From the NCBI GenBank assembly GCA_044226195.1, contig JBGAHO010000004.1, forward strand, positions 62,001 to 126,000: a stretch of DNA of 64,000 bases, in the 5' to 3' direction. The notes below the pieces were generated by a model. That model made no database searches. It was not told the origin of the DNA and saw only the letters and a list, made by a program, of their open reading frames with translations. This stretch comes from RPQJ01 sp044226195. Its GTDB lineage: Bacteria > Pseudomonadota > Gammaproteobacteria > Steroidobacterales > Steroidobacteraceae. Each line of letters opens with the position of its first letter. Positions within the stretch are counted from its first letter, which is position 1. This document shows, piece after piece, positions 1 through 8,241 of the stretch. Both the position numbers and the translations under genes were made by a program.

Positions 1-514
1 GCTCGGGCAGCGGCTCGCCCTCGATCACCCGCAGGATACGATCGACGCCCGTGCTGATGCCGCCGTAGTAATCGCCGCGCTTGAACTGCGGGACGATGTC
101 TTCCTGGATGATGCGGCTCGACGTGATGTCGGGCAGCGCGCCCTCGAGCCCGTAGCCGACTTCGATGCGCACGCGGCGGTCGTTCAGGGCGACGATCAGC
201 AGCACGCCGTCGTCGACCTTCTGGCGTCCGAGCTTCCACTTCTCGACGACGCGGATGCTGTACTGCTCGATCTCCTCGGGCTGCGTCGTCGGCACCACCA
301 GCACCGCGACCTGGCTGCCCTTGGCCTGCGCGAACGCGCGCAGCTTGGCATCGAGTGCGGCGACCTGGTCGGTCGTCAGCGTGCCGGTGGTGTCGGTGAC
401 GGGCGCGGAGAGGTCGGGGATCGCCTGCAGGGTCTGCGCGACCGCGGGCAGCGCGGCCAGCAGGCCGACGGACGCCAGCAGGGCCACTGCCATGCTGCGC
501 AGCCGAAGGAACAT
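1..514 (-). CDS. TPM-domain (YgcG-like) secreted or membrane protein, partial
   Basis: About 171 codons are visible and the C-terminal part lies beyond the left edge. The N-terminus is a signal peptide (MFLRLRSMAVALLASVGLLA, then an AVAQ cleavage region). The TPM domain follows, with the typical pieces GTLTTDQVAALDAKL, QVAVLVVPTT, KVDDGVLLIVALNDRRVRIE and the GYGLEGALPD block. TPM proteins are usually periplasmic or membrane-anchored and often sit beside LemA, as here (LemA ends 61 bases upstream). Their biochemical role is not settled. I chose the ATG at 514 because it starts the hydrophobic signal directly; an in-frame GTG at 529 is possible. Neither start has a convincing ribosome site. 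The glycine-rich C-terminus common in this family cannot be judged. Confidence 0.85.
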   Translation of the reverse strand, partial: MFLRLRSMAVALLASVGLLAALPAVAQTLQAIPDLSAPVTDTTGTLTTDQVAALDAKLRAFAQAKGSQVAVLVVPTTQPEEIEQYSIRVVEKWKLGRQKVDDGVLLIVALNDRRVRIEVGYGLEGALPDITSSRIIQEDIVPQFKRGDYYGGISTGVDRILRVIEGEPLPE

Positions 515-575
515 GAGGCGGGCGCTCACGGACGCTCACCCGCCGGCGCGTCACCGCGCCGGCAGGCTGGCGAAC

Positions 576-1244
576 TCAGTGCGCGGCCGGGACGGTCGCC
601 GAGTCCTTCGGCGCCGCGGGCGGCACCTGGGCCTCGGGCGACGGCGTGATCGCGCCCTGGCCCGGCGGATTGAAGTCGACCGTCGGCGGCTTGGCGATCG
701 CGGCCTCGTTCTCGACGGTGAAGTTCGGCTTGGTCTGGTAGCCGAACACCATCGCCGTGAGGTTCACCGGGAACTTGCGCACCGTGACGTTGTAGTCGTT
801 CACCGCCTGGATGTAGCGGTTGCGCGCCACGGTGATGCGGTTCTCGGTGCCCTCGAGCTGCGTCTGCAGCGCGAGGAAGTTCTGGTCCGACTTCAGCTCG
901 GGGTACTTCTCGACCACGACCATCAGGCGCGACAGCGCGCTCGACAGCTCGCCCTGCGCGGCCTGGAACTTCGCGAGGGAGCCCGCGTCGTTGGCATCGA
1001 CCTTGACCTGGGTCGCCTTGGCGCGCGCCTCGGTCACGCCGATCAGCACGGCCTGCTCCTGCGCGGCGAAACCCTTCACGGTCGCCACCAGGTTCGGGAT
1101 CAGGTCCGCCCGGCGCTGGTACTGGTTGATGACTTCGGACCAGGCGGCCTTCGTGGCCTCGTCCTGGACCTGGATGGTGTTGTAGCCGCACGCCGACAGC
1201 ATCAGGCCGGCCACGACGACCAGCAGCATCTTCAAGGCACGCAT
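576..1244 (-). CDS. lemA: LemA family lipoprotein
   Basis: A 222-residue LemA-type protein. The N-terminus is a lipoprotein signal with lipobox LSAC (Cys19). The mature part holds the LemA helical core: WSEVINQYQRRADLIPNL, VTEARAK, SRLMVVVEKYPELKS, FLALQTQLEGTENRI and RNRYIQAVNDYN, which are the conserved stretches of the family. The function of LemA proteins is unclear; they are envelope proteins commonly encoded with TPM-domain proteins, and one follows here. The start at 1244 is supported by AAGGAG a few bases upstream; an in-frame ATG at 1307 would put 21 extra residues before the signal peptide and is unlikely. The proline/alanine-rich tail after residue 190 is probably disordered. Confidence 0.9.
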   Translation of the reverse strand: MRALKMLLVVVAGLMLSACGYNTIQVQDEATKAAWSEVINQYQRRADLIPNLVATVKGFAAQEQAVLIGVTEARAKATQVKVDANDAGSLAKFQAAQGELSSALSRLMVVVEKYPELKSDQNFLALQTQLEGTENRITVARNRYIQAVNDYNVTVRKFPVNLTAMVFGYQTKPNFTVENEAAIAKPPTVDFNPPGQGAITPSPEAQVPPAAPKDSATVPAAH

Positions 1245-1299
1245 CGGAGTCTCTCCTTCGACCAACGGTCGCTTCCCGTTACCCCGCAATGTAGGGGCG

Positions 1300-1329
1300 G
1301 GGCGCAAAAATCTCCAGACCTTTGCGCCC
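1300..1329 (-). terminator. hairpin between the M13 peptidase gene and lemA
   Basis: A 9-bp perfect stem (GGGCGCAAA/TTTGCGCCC) with a 12-base loop lies just after the M13 stop codon and before lemA. Read on the minus strand, the U-run is inside the 3' arm rather than after it, so termination may be weak. It could instead act as a processing or attenuation site. Confidence 0.4.
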
Positions 1330-1341
1330 GCCCCCGCGGAA

Positions 1342-3423
1342 TCACCAGATCTTCACGATCTGGTCCGGCGGCAGGTACAGCTTGTCGCCGGCCTTGACTT
1401 CGAACGCCTTCTGGAAATCGACCATGTTGCGCACGATGCCGTTGCAGCGGTACTCGCTCGGGCTGTGCGGGTCGGTCAGCAGGCGCTTGCGCAGTTCGTC
1501 CTCGCGGTACTTGCGCGCCCAGATCTGGCCCCAGCCGAGGTAAAAGCGCTGCTCGCCGGTGAAACCGTCGATGACCGGCGCCGGCTCGCCGCCGAGGGAG
1601 AGCAGGTAGGCCTTGTGCGCGACCGCGAGGCCGGACAGGTCGCCGATGTTCTCGCCGAGCGTGAGCTGGCCGTTCACGTGCGCCCCGGCGATCGGGCTGA
1701 AGGCGTTGTACTGCGCCACCAGCGCGCCGGCACGGGCCTCGAAGCGCTTGTTGTCGTCCGCGGTCCACCAGTCGCGCAGCACGCCCTTGCCGTCGAACTT
1801 GCGGCCCTGGTCGTCGAAGCCGTGGCTGATCTCGTGGCCGATCACGGCGCCGATGCCGCCGTAGTTCACGGCGTCGTCGGCGTTCATGTCGAAGAACGGC
1901 GGCTGCAGGATCGCGGCCGGGAACACGATCTCGTTGGCGAACGGGTTGTAGTAGGCATTGACCGTCTGCGGGGTCATGCCCCACTCGGTCTTGTCGACCG
2001 GCTGGCCGATCTTCGCGAGCTCACGCCGCGCATTGGACTGCCGCGCGCTCAGCACGTTGGCGACGAGGTCGCCGCGGCTCACCACGAGGCCCGGATACTC
2101 CTTCCACTTGCTCGGGTAGCCGATCTTGACCGTGAAGTTGCGGATCTTGTCCTCGGCCGCCTTGCGCGTGTCGGGGCCCATCCACTCCAGGTCGTTGATG
2201 CCGGCGTCGAACGCCTTGAGCAGGTTCTGCACCAGCGCGTCCATGCGACGCTTGGCCTCGGGCGGGAAGTGCCGCGCGACGTACTCCTTGCCGAGCTTGT
2301 CGCCGATCGAGCCCTCGAGTTCGGCGAGCGCGAGCTTCCAGCGCGGCTTCAGCTGCGGCGTGCCCGAGAGCGTGCGGCCGTAGAAGTCGAACTGCTCGTT
2401 GACGAACGCCGAGCTGAGATAGGGCGAGAAGCTGTCGATCGCGCGCAGCTTCAGGTAGTCCTTCCACGTCGCGAGCGACTCGCCGCGGATCGCCTTGCCC
2501 ACGGCCTGGAAGTAGTCCGGCTGGGCGAGCACGATCTGGCGGGTCTGCGGCACGCCGAGGCCGGCGAAGTACTGCGCCCAGTCGATGCCCGGCGTGGTCT
2601 TCGTCGCCGCGGCGACGTCCGTCGGGTTGTAGAGCTTCTCGATCTCGCGCAGCCGCACCATCGGCCACGAGGCCCCGGCGAGCTTCGTCTCGAAGGCCAT
2701 CAGGCGCTTCGCGGTGGCGGCGCCGTCCTTGCGGCCCGCGAGCGTGAACACCTTCTCGATGTGCTTCAGGTAGGCGGCGCGGATCTCGGTGAAGCGCTGC
2801 TCCTTCGAGAAGTAGTAGTCGCGCTCCGGCAGGCCGAAGCCCGACTGCGTCAGCCACACCGTGTTGAGGTCCGGGTTCTTCGCGTCGGCGAGCACGTCGG
2901 AATCGATGAAGGTGTCGATGCCGAGCACCTGCGCCCGCGCGAGGTATTCGGTCAGCTGCTGGCGATCCTTGATCGCGTCGATGCGCGCCAGCTCGGGCTG
3001 CAGCGGCGCGAGGCCGAGCTTCTCGGCCTGCGCTTCGTCCATGTAGCTGGCGTAGAAGTCGCCGATCACCTGCGCATCCGAGCCGGCCGGTGCCTGCGCC
3101 GCCGCGCTTTCCTCGGCGATCGCGCGCAGGTTCTTCTCCGCGCCGTCGGCGAGGATCGTGAAGCTGCCGTAGTTCGACTTGTCGGCCGGGATCTCGGTGT
3201 TCGTGAGCCAGGTGCCGTTCACGAAGCGGTACAGGTCGTCCTGCGGACGCACGCTGCGATCGAAATTCTGCAGCAACAGGCCCGACGGACGGGTGACGGC
3301 GGCCGGCGGGGCCGGCGGGGCCGGCGGCGTCACGGCGGCGGGCGGCGCGACGGGTTCAGGCGGCGAACTGGCGCAGGCAGCCAGCGCGAGCAGGCAGGCG
3401 GCGGGCAGGGACCAGCGGATCAT
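1342..3423 (-). CDS. M13 family (neprilysin/PepO-like) zinc metallopeptidase lipoprotein
   Basis: A 693-residue M13 peptidase, normal length for the family. The N-terminus is a lipoprotein signal ending LAAC (Cys17), followed by a proline-rich linker and then the mature domain. The zinc site is HEISH (from about residue 530) and the third ligand lies in the GENIGDLSG block near Glu591. The NAYYNPFANEIVFPA block (substrate backbone contacts) and the conserved C-terminal tryptophan (IVKIW) are present, so it looks active. It should act in the periplasm on peptides. The start at 3423 has GGGAG eight bases upstream; 19 in-frame codons above it do not look translated. A perfect TATAAT lies about 70 bases before the start. 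Confidence 0.93.
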   Translation of the reverse strand: MIRWSLPAACLLALAACASSPPEPVAPPAAVTPPAPPAPPAAVTRPSGLLLQNFDRSVRPQDDLYRFVNGTWLTNTEIPADKSNYGSFTILADGAEKNLRAIAEESAAAQAPAGSDAQVIGDFYASYMDEAQAEKLGLAPLQPELARIDAIKDRQQLTEYLARAQVLGIDTFIDSDVLADAKNPDLNTVWLTQSGFGLPERDYYFSKEQRFTEIRAAYLKHIEKVFTLAGRKDGAATAKRLMAFETKLAGASWPMVRLREIEKLYNPTDVAAATKTTPGIDWAQYFAGLGVPQTRQIVLAQPDYFQAVGKAIRGESLATWKDYLKLRAIDSFSPYLSSAFVNEQFDFYGRTLSGTPQLKPRWKLALAELEGSIGDKLGKEYVARHFPPEAKRRMDALVQNLLKAFDAGINDLEWMGPDTRKAAEDKIRNFTVKIGYPSKWKEYPGLVVSRGDLVANVLSARQSNARRELAKIGQPVDKTEWGMTPQTVNAYYNPFANEIVFPAAILQPPFFDMNADDAVNYGGIGAVIGHEISHGFDDQGRKFDGKGVLRDWWTADDNKRFEARAGALVAQYNAFSPIAGAHVNGQLTLGENIGDLSGLAVAHKAYLLSLGGEPAPVIDGFTGEQRFYLGWGQIWARKYREDELRKRLLTDPHSPSEYRCNGIVRNMVDFQKAFEVKAGDKLYLPPDQIVKIW

Positions 3424-3490
3424 GCGTGTGACTCCCGGGGGTGAGACGGACCGGGTGACCCGCGGGCGGGGCACCGGCAAGTGGGCGCGG

Positions 3491-3496
3491 ATTATA
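3491..3496 (-). promoter_or_regulatory. candidate -10 element for the M13 peptidase gene
   Basis: A perfect TATAAT on the minus strand, rare in such G+C-rich DNA, sits in the gap between the methyltransferase stop and the peptidase start and would give a leader of about 60 bases. No good -35 element is visible 16-18 bases upstream. Confidence 0.4.
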
Positions 3497-3502
3497 GGGG
3501 AA

Positions 3503-4261
3503 TCAGGCCCGACCCAGCCTCAGGTGGATGGGCCATGCGACGAGCCGTGCAGATCCGTCGACCGGCCACCGGGCGGCCAGCTGGTCGTGCAGCGCCGGCA
3601 GGGGGTCGCGGCCCCCGTGTGCATCCTTGTAACGCTGCACCGACGACCACGTGGCGAGGTACCCCATGACGGTGTCGAGGTCCCACTCGGTCTCGAGCCG
3701 GAACGCCGGCGTCGGCAACTCGTGCCAGGGAAAGGGCAGCGTGCGGTAGCCCTCCTCCACGTAACGGCGCTCCGGAGGCCAGTACGCGCCGACGGTCTCG
3801 ACGTAGAAGCGATCGACGATCGCGTCGATCTCCGGGTCGACGCGGAATTTCTCGTAGGTCCACACCGCGACGATGCCGCCCGGGACCAGCACGCGCCGGC
3901 ACTCGGCGTGGAAGCGGTCGAAGTCGAACCAGTGCGCCGCCTGCGCGGCCGCGACGAGGTCCACGCTGCCCGCCGCGAGCGGCAGCTGTTCCGCGGGCGC
4001 ACACACGTATTCGACCCGAGGATGCGCGGTGGCGCGCGCGAGCTGGGCGCGACTCGCATCGACCGCGACCACCCGTTCGAAATGGGCGGCCAGGGCCACG
4101 GCAGCCTGGCCGTTGCCAGTCGCGCAGTCGACGGCAAGACCGCGACCTGGCGCGCAATCCGCCACGCAGGCGATGAGCTCCGGAGGATAGCCGGGCCGAT
4201 ACCGGCTGTAGGCCGCGGCCTGCGCCGAGAAATGATCCTTGAACCCGCCGATGTCCGTCAC
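3503..4261 (-). CDS. class I SAM-dependent methyltransferase
   Basis: A 252-residue Rossmann methyltransferase. The N-terminal FKDHFSAQAAAYSRYRPGYP is typical of a small-molecule methyltransferase group that includes trans-aconitate methyltransferase-like enzymes. Motif I is VDCATGNG (residues 44-51), the acidic ribose ligand is in VVAVDAS (64-70), and the post-I region with AEQLPLAAGSVDLV is clear. The substrate cannot be named from sequence. It starts with GTG 15 bases after the amidohydrolase stop on the same strand and lacks an obvious ribosome site, so it may be translationally coupled to that gene. Confidence 0.85.
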   Translation of the reverse strand: MTDIGGFKDHFSAQAAAYSRYRPGYPPELIACVADCAPGRGLAVDCATGNGQAAVALAAHFERVVAVDASRAQLARATAHPRVEYVCAPAEQLPLAAGSVDLVAAAQAAHWFDFDRFHAECRRVLVPGGIVAVWTYEKFRVDPEIDAIVDRFYVETVGAYWPPERRYVEEGYRTLPFPWHELPTPAFRLETEWDLDTVMGYLATWSSVQRYKDAHGGRDPLPALHDQLAARWPVDGSARLVAWPIHLRLGRA

Positions 4262-4276
4262 GACGCGGGCCGCGGT

Positions 4277-5977
4277 CTAAGGGTGCTCGAAGACCACCTG
4301 TCCGCCGACCATCGTGAGGTCGACGCCCAGGGCGTGCATGTCGAGTGCCGCGGCCTTCCCGAGATCTCCGCCGAGCACGACGAGATCCGCGAGCTTGCCC
4401 GCCTCGAGCGTGCCACGCTGGTTTTCGTCGTGGACCAGCCAGGCGCCGTTCACGGTGTAGGCCTCGAGCGCCTGCCGCAGCGTCACGCGCTCCCCGGGGA
4501 TCCACGCGGTGTCAGGCTGGCCCTCCGGGTCGCGACCACCCGGGTAGCGATGGGTCACCGCGGTCTCGAGGCCGTCGAGCGGTGCGACGCCCGTCACCGG
4601 CCAGTCCGAGCCGTAGACGAGCCGCGCTCCCGCCACGAGCAGCGTGCGCGCCGGATAGAGCCGCGTGCTGCGCTCGGGACCGAACAGCTTTGGCGCGAAC
4701 ACCGTTTCCCACGGATCGCCGCGGCTCCACAGCGGCGACATGTTCGCGACCACGCCGAGGGCGCGGAAGCGCGGCTGATCGGCCGGATCCACCAGCACGA
4801 GATGCGCGAGGGTGTGCCGGTTGTCGCGCGGGCCGTTGGCCTTGCGCGCCGCCTCGATCGCATCGAGCGCCGTGCGCGTCGCGGCATCGCCCTCGGCATG
4901 CACGTGCACCTGGAAGCCGGCGGCATCGAGGCGCGTGACGAGGCGTTTCAGGCGCTCCGGCGCGACGAACAGCGTGCCGTGCCCGAACTTCTCCGGCTCG
5001 TCGGAGTACGGCTGCAGCAGCGCGACGGTGTGCGATCCATAGGCACCGTCCTGCACGAACTTCACGCAGCCCGCGCGCACCGACGTGCCGGTGAACTGCG
5101 CGCGCAGTTGCATGAAGCGGGCGAACTGCGCGTCGTCGTCACCGGCCGGATCGAAGTACAGGCAGAGGTTGACGCGCATGCCCGGCGGGCCGGCGCGGCC
5201 GAGCGCGAGATACGCGTCGACCCATTCCGTGCGCACGGCGGCATCCTCGTAGCCGGTGATGCCGAGGCGATTCATCTCGCGCAGCGCCGCGCGCAGGTCC
5301 TCGACTTGTTCATCGACGGGCCGCGGCGGGATGACCCGGCGCATCAGGTCCATCGCGGCTTCCTGCAGCACGCCCGTCGGTTCGCCGGCGGCATCGCGCT
5401 CGATGCGGCCATTGGCAGGGTCCGGCGTGTCGCGCGTGATGCCGGCCGCCGCGAGCGCCGCGGAATTCGCCCAGCCCATGTGCTGGGAATTGTTGGTGAG
5501 GAATGCAGGCCGGTCGCGCACCACCGCATCGAGCATCGCGTGGTCCGGCTGGCCGCTCGGCAGGAACGCCGCCTCCTCCCAGCCCGTGCCGACGATCCAC
5601 GGCCTGGCCGGATGCGCGGCCGCGTATTCGCCGATGCGCCGGAAGATCGCCTCGCGCGCGCCGAGGCCGCCGACGTCGAGTCGCGTGGCGGGATTCGGCA
5701 CGAGTTCGGGATGCACGTGCGAATCCTGGAAACCGGGCAGCAGCGTGCGTCCGTGCAGGTCGATCACGCGGGTCTGCGGGCCGATCCACGCACGCGCGCC
5801 CGCGTCGTCGCCGACGTAGGCGATGCGCTCGCCCGTCACGGCGAGCGCCGTGGCTCGGTGCGCACCCGCGTCCATGGTCTCCACGACACCGCCGACGAAG
5901 ACCGTCGTGGCCGGCGCGCCCGCGAACACCGACGTCGCAGCCAGCAGCACGGTCCAGCCCAGATGACATGCGCGCAC
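4277..5977 (-). CDS. exported amidohydrolase family 3 protein (YtcJ-like)
   Basis: A 566-residue metal-dependent hydrolase of the amidohydrolase-3 group. It has the N-terminal composite beta-sandwich, metal ligands in DSHVHPE (His87, His89), the central FVQDGAYGSHT region, HVHAEGDAATRTALDAI, the LAHL histidine, and YGSDWPVTG with the late catalytic aspartate. Members act on varied amides and imides, and no substrate can be assigned. I prefer the GTG at 5977: it follows GAGGGGAG and opens a signal peptide (RACHLGWTVLLAATSVFAGA), placing the enzyme outside the cytoplasm. The frame stays open upstream to an ATG at 6130, but that would bury the signal. It is divergent from the sensor gene at 6137. 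Confidence 0.88.
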   Translation of the reverse strand: MRACHLGWTVLLAATSVFAGAPATTVFVGGVVETMDAGAHRATALAVTGERIAYVGDDAGARAWIGPQTRVIDLHGRTLLPGFQDSHVHPELVPNPATRLDVGGLGAREAIFRRIGEYAAAHPARPWIVGTGWEEAAFLPSGQPDHAMLDAVVRDRPAFLTNNSQHMGWANSAALAAAGITRDTPDPANGRIERDAAGEPTGVLQEAAMDLMRRVIPPRPVDEQVEDLRAALREMNRLGITGYEDAAVRTEWVDAYLALGRAGPPGMRVNLCLYFDPAGDDDAQFARFMQLRAQFTGTSVRAGCVKFVQDGAYGSHTVALLQPYSDEPEKFGHGTLFVAPERLKRLVTRLDAAGFQVHVHAEGDAATRTALDAIEAARKANGPRDNRHTLAHLVLVDPADQPRFRALGVVANMSPLWSRGDPWETVFAPKLFGPERSTRLYPARTLLVAGARLVYGSDWPVTGVAPLDGLETAVTHRYPGGRDPEGQPDTAWIPGERVTLRQALEAYTVNGAWLVHDENQRGTLEAGKLADLVVLGGDLGKAAALDMHALGVDLTMVGGQVVFEHP

Positions 5978-6136
5978 GTTGCTCCCCTCGCCCGTGATCC
6001 CTGACCGGGACGCCACCATAACAATCGTGCGCGACTCCCGCATCCTGCGCAGCGTCTTTTCCAATCTGGTGGCGACTCGTTCAACGCGCGTCCGGCGTGG
6101 CCGATCCTGTCGACAGCCTCCGCACCACACGGACCG

Positions 6137-8068
6137 ATGAATTCACGACTGCGCGCGCTGTTCCGCTGGTGGCCGCTGCTGTACCTCGTGGTCGGCGCGG
6201 CCTGGATCGTCGCGTCCCACGACACCGTGGCGCGCCTGTTCCCGGCATCGGCCCGCACGCGACTGCTGGTCGAGGCCGGCAGCGCGATCGCCTACCTCGC
6301 CATCACCGCGGCGCTCACCATGCTGCTGCTGCGGGCCGAGCGGCAGAGCGCGCACGCATCCGTCCAGCATGCGCGCGACCAGGCGGCGCTCGCCAACGAG
6401 CGCCTGGCGTGGATGAGCCGGCACGCGGACGACATCATCCTGCTGCTCGATGCGGACGGTCGCATCGTCGACTGCAACGAGACCGCGGTGCGCTGCTACG
6501 GCTACACGCACGCGGAACTGCTCGCGATGCGCGTCTTCGACTTCCGGCGGCTCGGGCAGGGCGAGTCGCTCACCATGCAGTCGCAGTTCAACGTGGTGCG
6601 CGCGAGCGGTCGGCTGGTGTTCGAGACCGAGCACACGCGCCGCGACGGTTCGGTGTTCCCGGTCGAGGTGAGCTCGAGCCAGATCCAGTTCCAGGGCCGC
6701 GAGTACGTGCAGAGCATCATCCGCGACATCACGCCGCGCCGGCGACTCGAGCGCCAGCACGCGGAGATGGCCGCGGAGCGCGACGAGATGCTGACGCGGT
6801 TCACCGCACAGTTCGCCGCCATGCCGCTCGGCTGTGCCGTGACCGACGTGACGCTCCAGGTGCTCGACGTGAACCCGGCCTTCGAGAAGATGTTCGGCTA
6901 CGACGCGGCCACGGTGAAGGCCAGCGACGTGCTGTCGCTGATCGTGCCGCGGGAGCGGCGCGACGAGGTCGAGGGCCGGCTGCACGGCAGCCGCCTGTCC
7001 GGGCAGGTCGAGACCTCGATCGGGCAGTGCCAGACCCGCGACGGTCGCCGCATCGTCTGCCGCTGGACTCACGTGCCACTGCGCAGCGGCGACGGGCGGG
7101 GCCTCGGCATGATGTACATCTGCGAGGACGTGACCACGTCGCTCGCGACGCAGAAGGCCCTGCGCGACAGCGAGGCCCGCTACCGCGGCCTGTTCGAGCA
7201 GGCGTCGGACGGCATCTTCGTGATCGATCCGCACCAGTGCGTGGTGGAAGCCAATCCCGAGGCACGCCGCCTGCTCGGCGTCGGACCCGGCGTGCCGCTG
7301 CCGATCGCGCTCGATGATTTCGTGGTGGCCCGCGACGTCGTCCCCGACGATCCGCACTGCGGCGCGAACGCGCTGCGACGCGAACGCTGGCAGGTGGAGC
7401 AGCGCGACGGCCGGCGGCTGCGCGCGGAGGCGAGCCTGCGCGTGATGGGCGATGGCCACAGCCTCGCGATGCTGCGCGACCAGACGGCGCTCGAGGCTCT
7501 GCGCCGGCGCGAGGCTCGCCAGCGCGACCTGCACGAACTGCTGGCACGCGCGGTGCGCGCGGTCGCGCATTCGGCCGACCGCGCCGCCATGTACCGCGAG
7601 ATCACGCGCCTCGCGGTGCGGCAGGGCAAGTTCCTGTTCGCGTGGCTCGGCGAGGTCCGGCCGCGCGGCGAGGTCGACGTCGTCGCGACCTGCGGCCGGG
7701 ACGACGGCTACCTCGAGCAGATGCGGGTCAGCGCGCGTGCCGACGAACCGGAGGGCCGGGGCCCGACCGGGCGCTGCCTGCGCGACGGCGTCACCGTGGT
7801 CACGAACCACTATCTCGAGGCTCAATCGACGCTCCCGTGGCACGACGTTGCGCGTCGCGTGGGCGTGCAGTCGGCCGCATCGATCCCGCTGCGACAGTTC
7901 GGCAACGTGGTGGCGACGCTGGCCGTCTACTCCGACGAACCGGATTTCTTCCGGACGGACATCGTGGCCACGCTCGAGCAGGTTGCCGAAGCCGTCTCGT
8001 TCGGTCTCGACGACCTCGCGACGCGCAGCTTCCTGCAACAGGCCCAGGACGAGGCGCTGCGCGCCTGA
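6137..8068 (+). CDS. membrane PAS-PAS-PAS-GAF sensor without an output domain
   Basis: A 643-residue protein with two membrane segments (about 12-28 and 43-66), a short helix, three PAS units (about 90-205, 215-340 and 345-455) and a C-terminal GAF domain (about 480-640). PAS features include DADGRIVDCNETAVRCYGY and DVNPAFEKMFGYD. The protein ends straight after the GAF fold with no GGDEF, EAL, kinase or receiver domain. In other proteins this PAS/GAF layout normally feeds a diguanylate cyclase or kinase. The following sequence shows no frameshifted remnant of one, so this is either a partner sensor acting by protein contact or an old truncation. The next gene downstream is a chemoreceptor with its own promoter. 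Confidence 0.82.
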   Translation: MNSRLRALFRWWPLLYLVVGAAWIVASHDTVARLFPASARTRLLVEAGSAIAYLAITAALTMLLLRAERQSAHASVQHARDQAALANERLAWMSRHADDIILLLDADGRIVDCNETAVRCYGYTHAELLAMRVFDFRRLGQGESLTMQSQFNVVRASGRLVFETEHTRRDGSVFPVEVSSSQIQFQGREYVQSIIRDITPRRRLERQHAEMAAERDEMLTRFTAQFAAMPLGCAVTDVTLQVLDVNPAFEKMFGYDAATVKASDVLSLIVPRERRDEVEGRLHGSRLSGQVETSIGQCQTRDGRRIVCRWTHVPLRSGDGRGLGMMYICEDVTTSLATQKALRDSEARYRGLFEQASDGIFVIDPHQCVVEANPEARRLLGVGPGVPLPIALDDFVVARDVVPDDPHCGANALRRERWQVEQRDGRRLRAEASLRVMGDGHSLAMLRDQTALEALRRREARQRDLHELLARAVRAVAHSADRAAMYREITRLAVRQGKFLFAWLGEVRPRGEVDVVATCGRDDGYLEQMRVSARADEPEGRGPTGRCLRDGVTVVTNHYLEAQSTLPWHDVARRVGVQSAASIPLRQFGNVVATLAVYSDEPDFFRTDIVATLEQVAEAVSFGLDDLATRSFLQQAQDEALRA

Positions 8069-8138
8069 CCGGGCCGGCGGGCACGGTCAAGGGTCGCGGC
8101 AGCGCGGTTCACCCGTATCCCCATGTTGGAAACCGTTC

Positions 8139-8166
8139 TCAAGTCGTGCCGCCGGCCTGCCGATAA
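8139..8166 (+). promoter_or_regulatory. FliA (sigma-28)-type promoter for the chemoreceptor gene
   Basis: A perfect GCCGATAA -10 element (8159-8166) with an upstream TCAAGTCG at 8139-8146, a fair match to the flagellar -35 consensus TAAAGTTT, separated by 12 bases (usual 11). It lies 75 bases before the chemoreceptor start. Chemoreceptor genes are classic FliA targets, which supports the call. Confidence 0.72.
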
Positions 8167-8241
8167 CCTCGAAGGCCGGACCGGGGCCACGGGAAAGCGA
8201 ACCGGTATTGATCCCGCCGGGGGCGGGAAAGGATGCCTTGC

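Noticed and set aside
8069..8241. Possible cyclic-di-GMP (GEMM) riboswitch in the leader of the chemoreceptor
   Set aside because: The leader is short after the FliA-type promoter and lacks the conserved GEMM core and tetraloop-receptor pieces.
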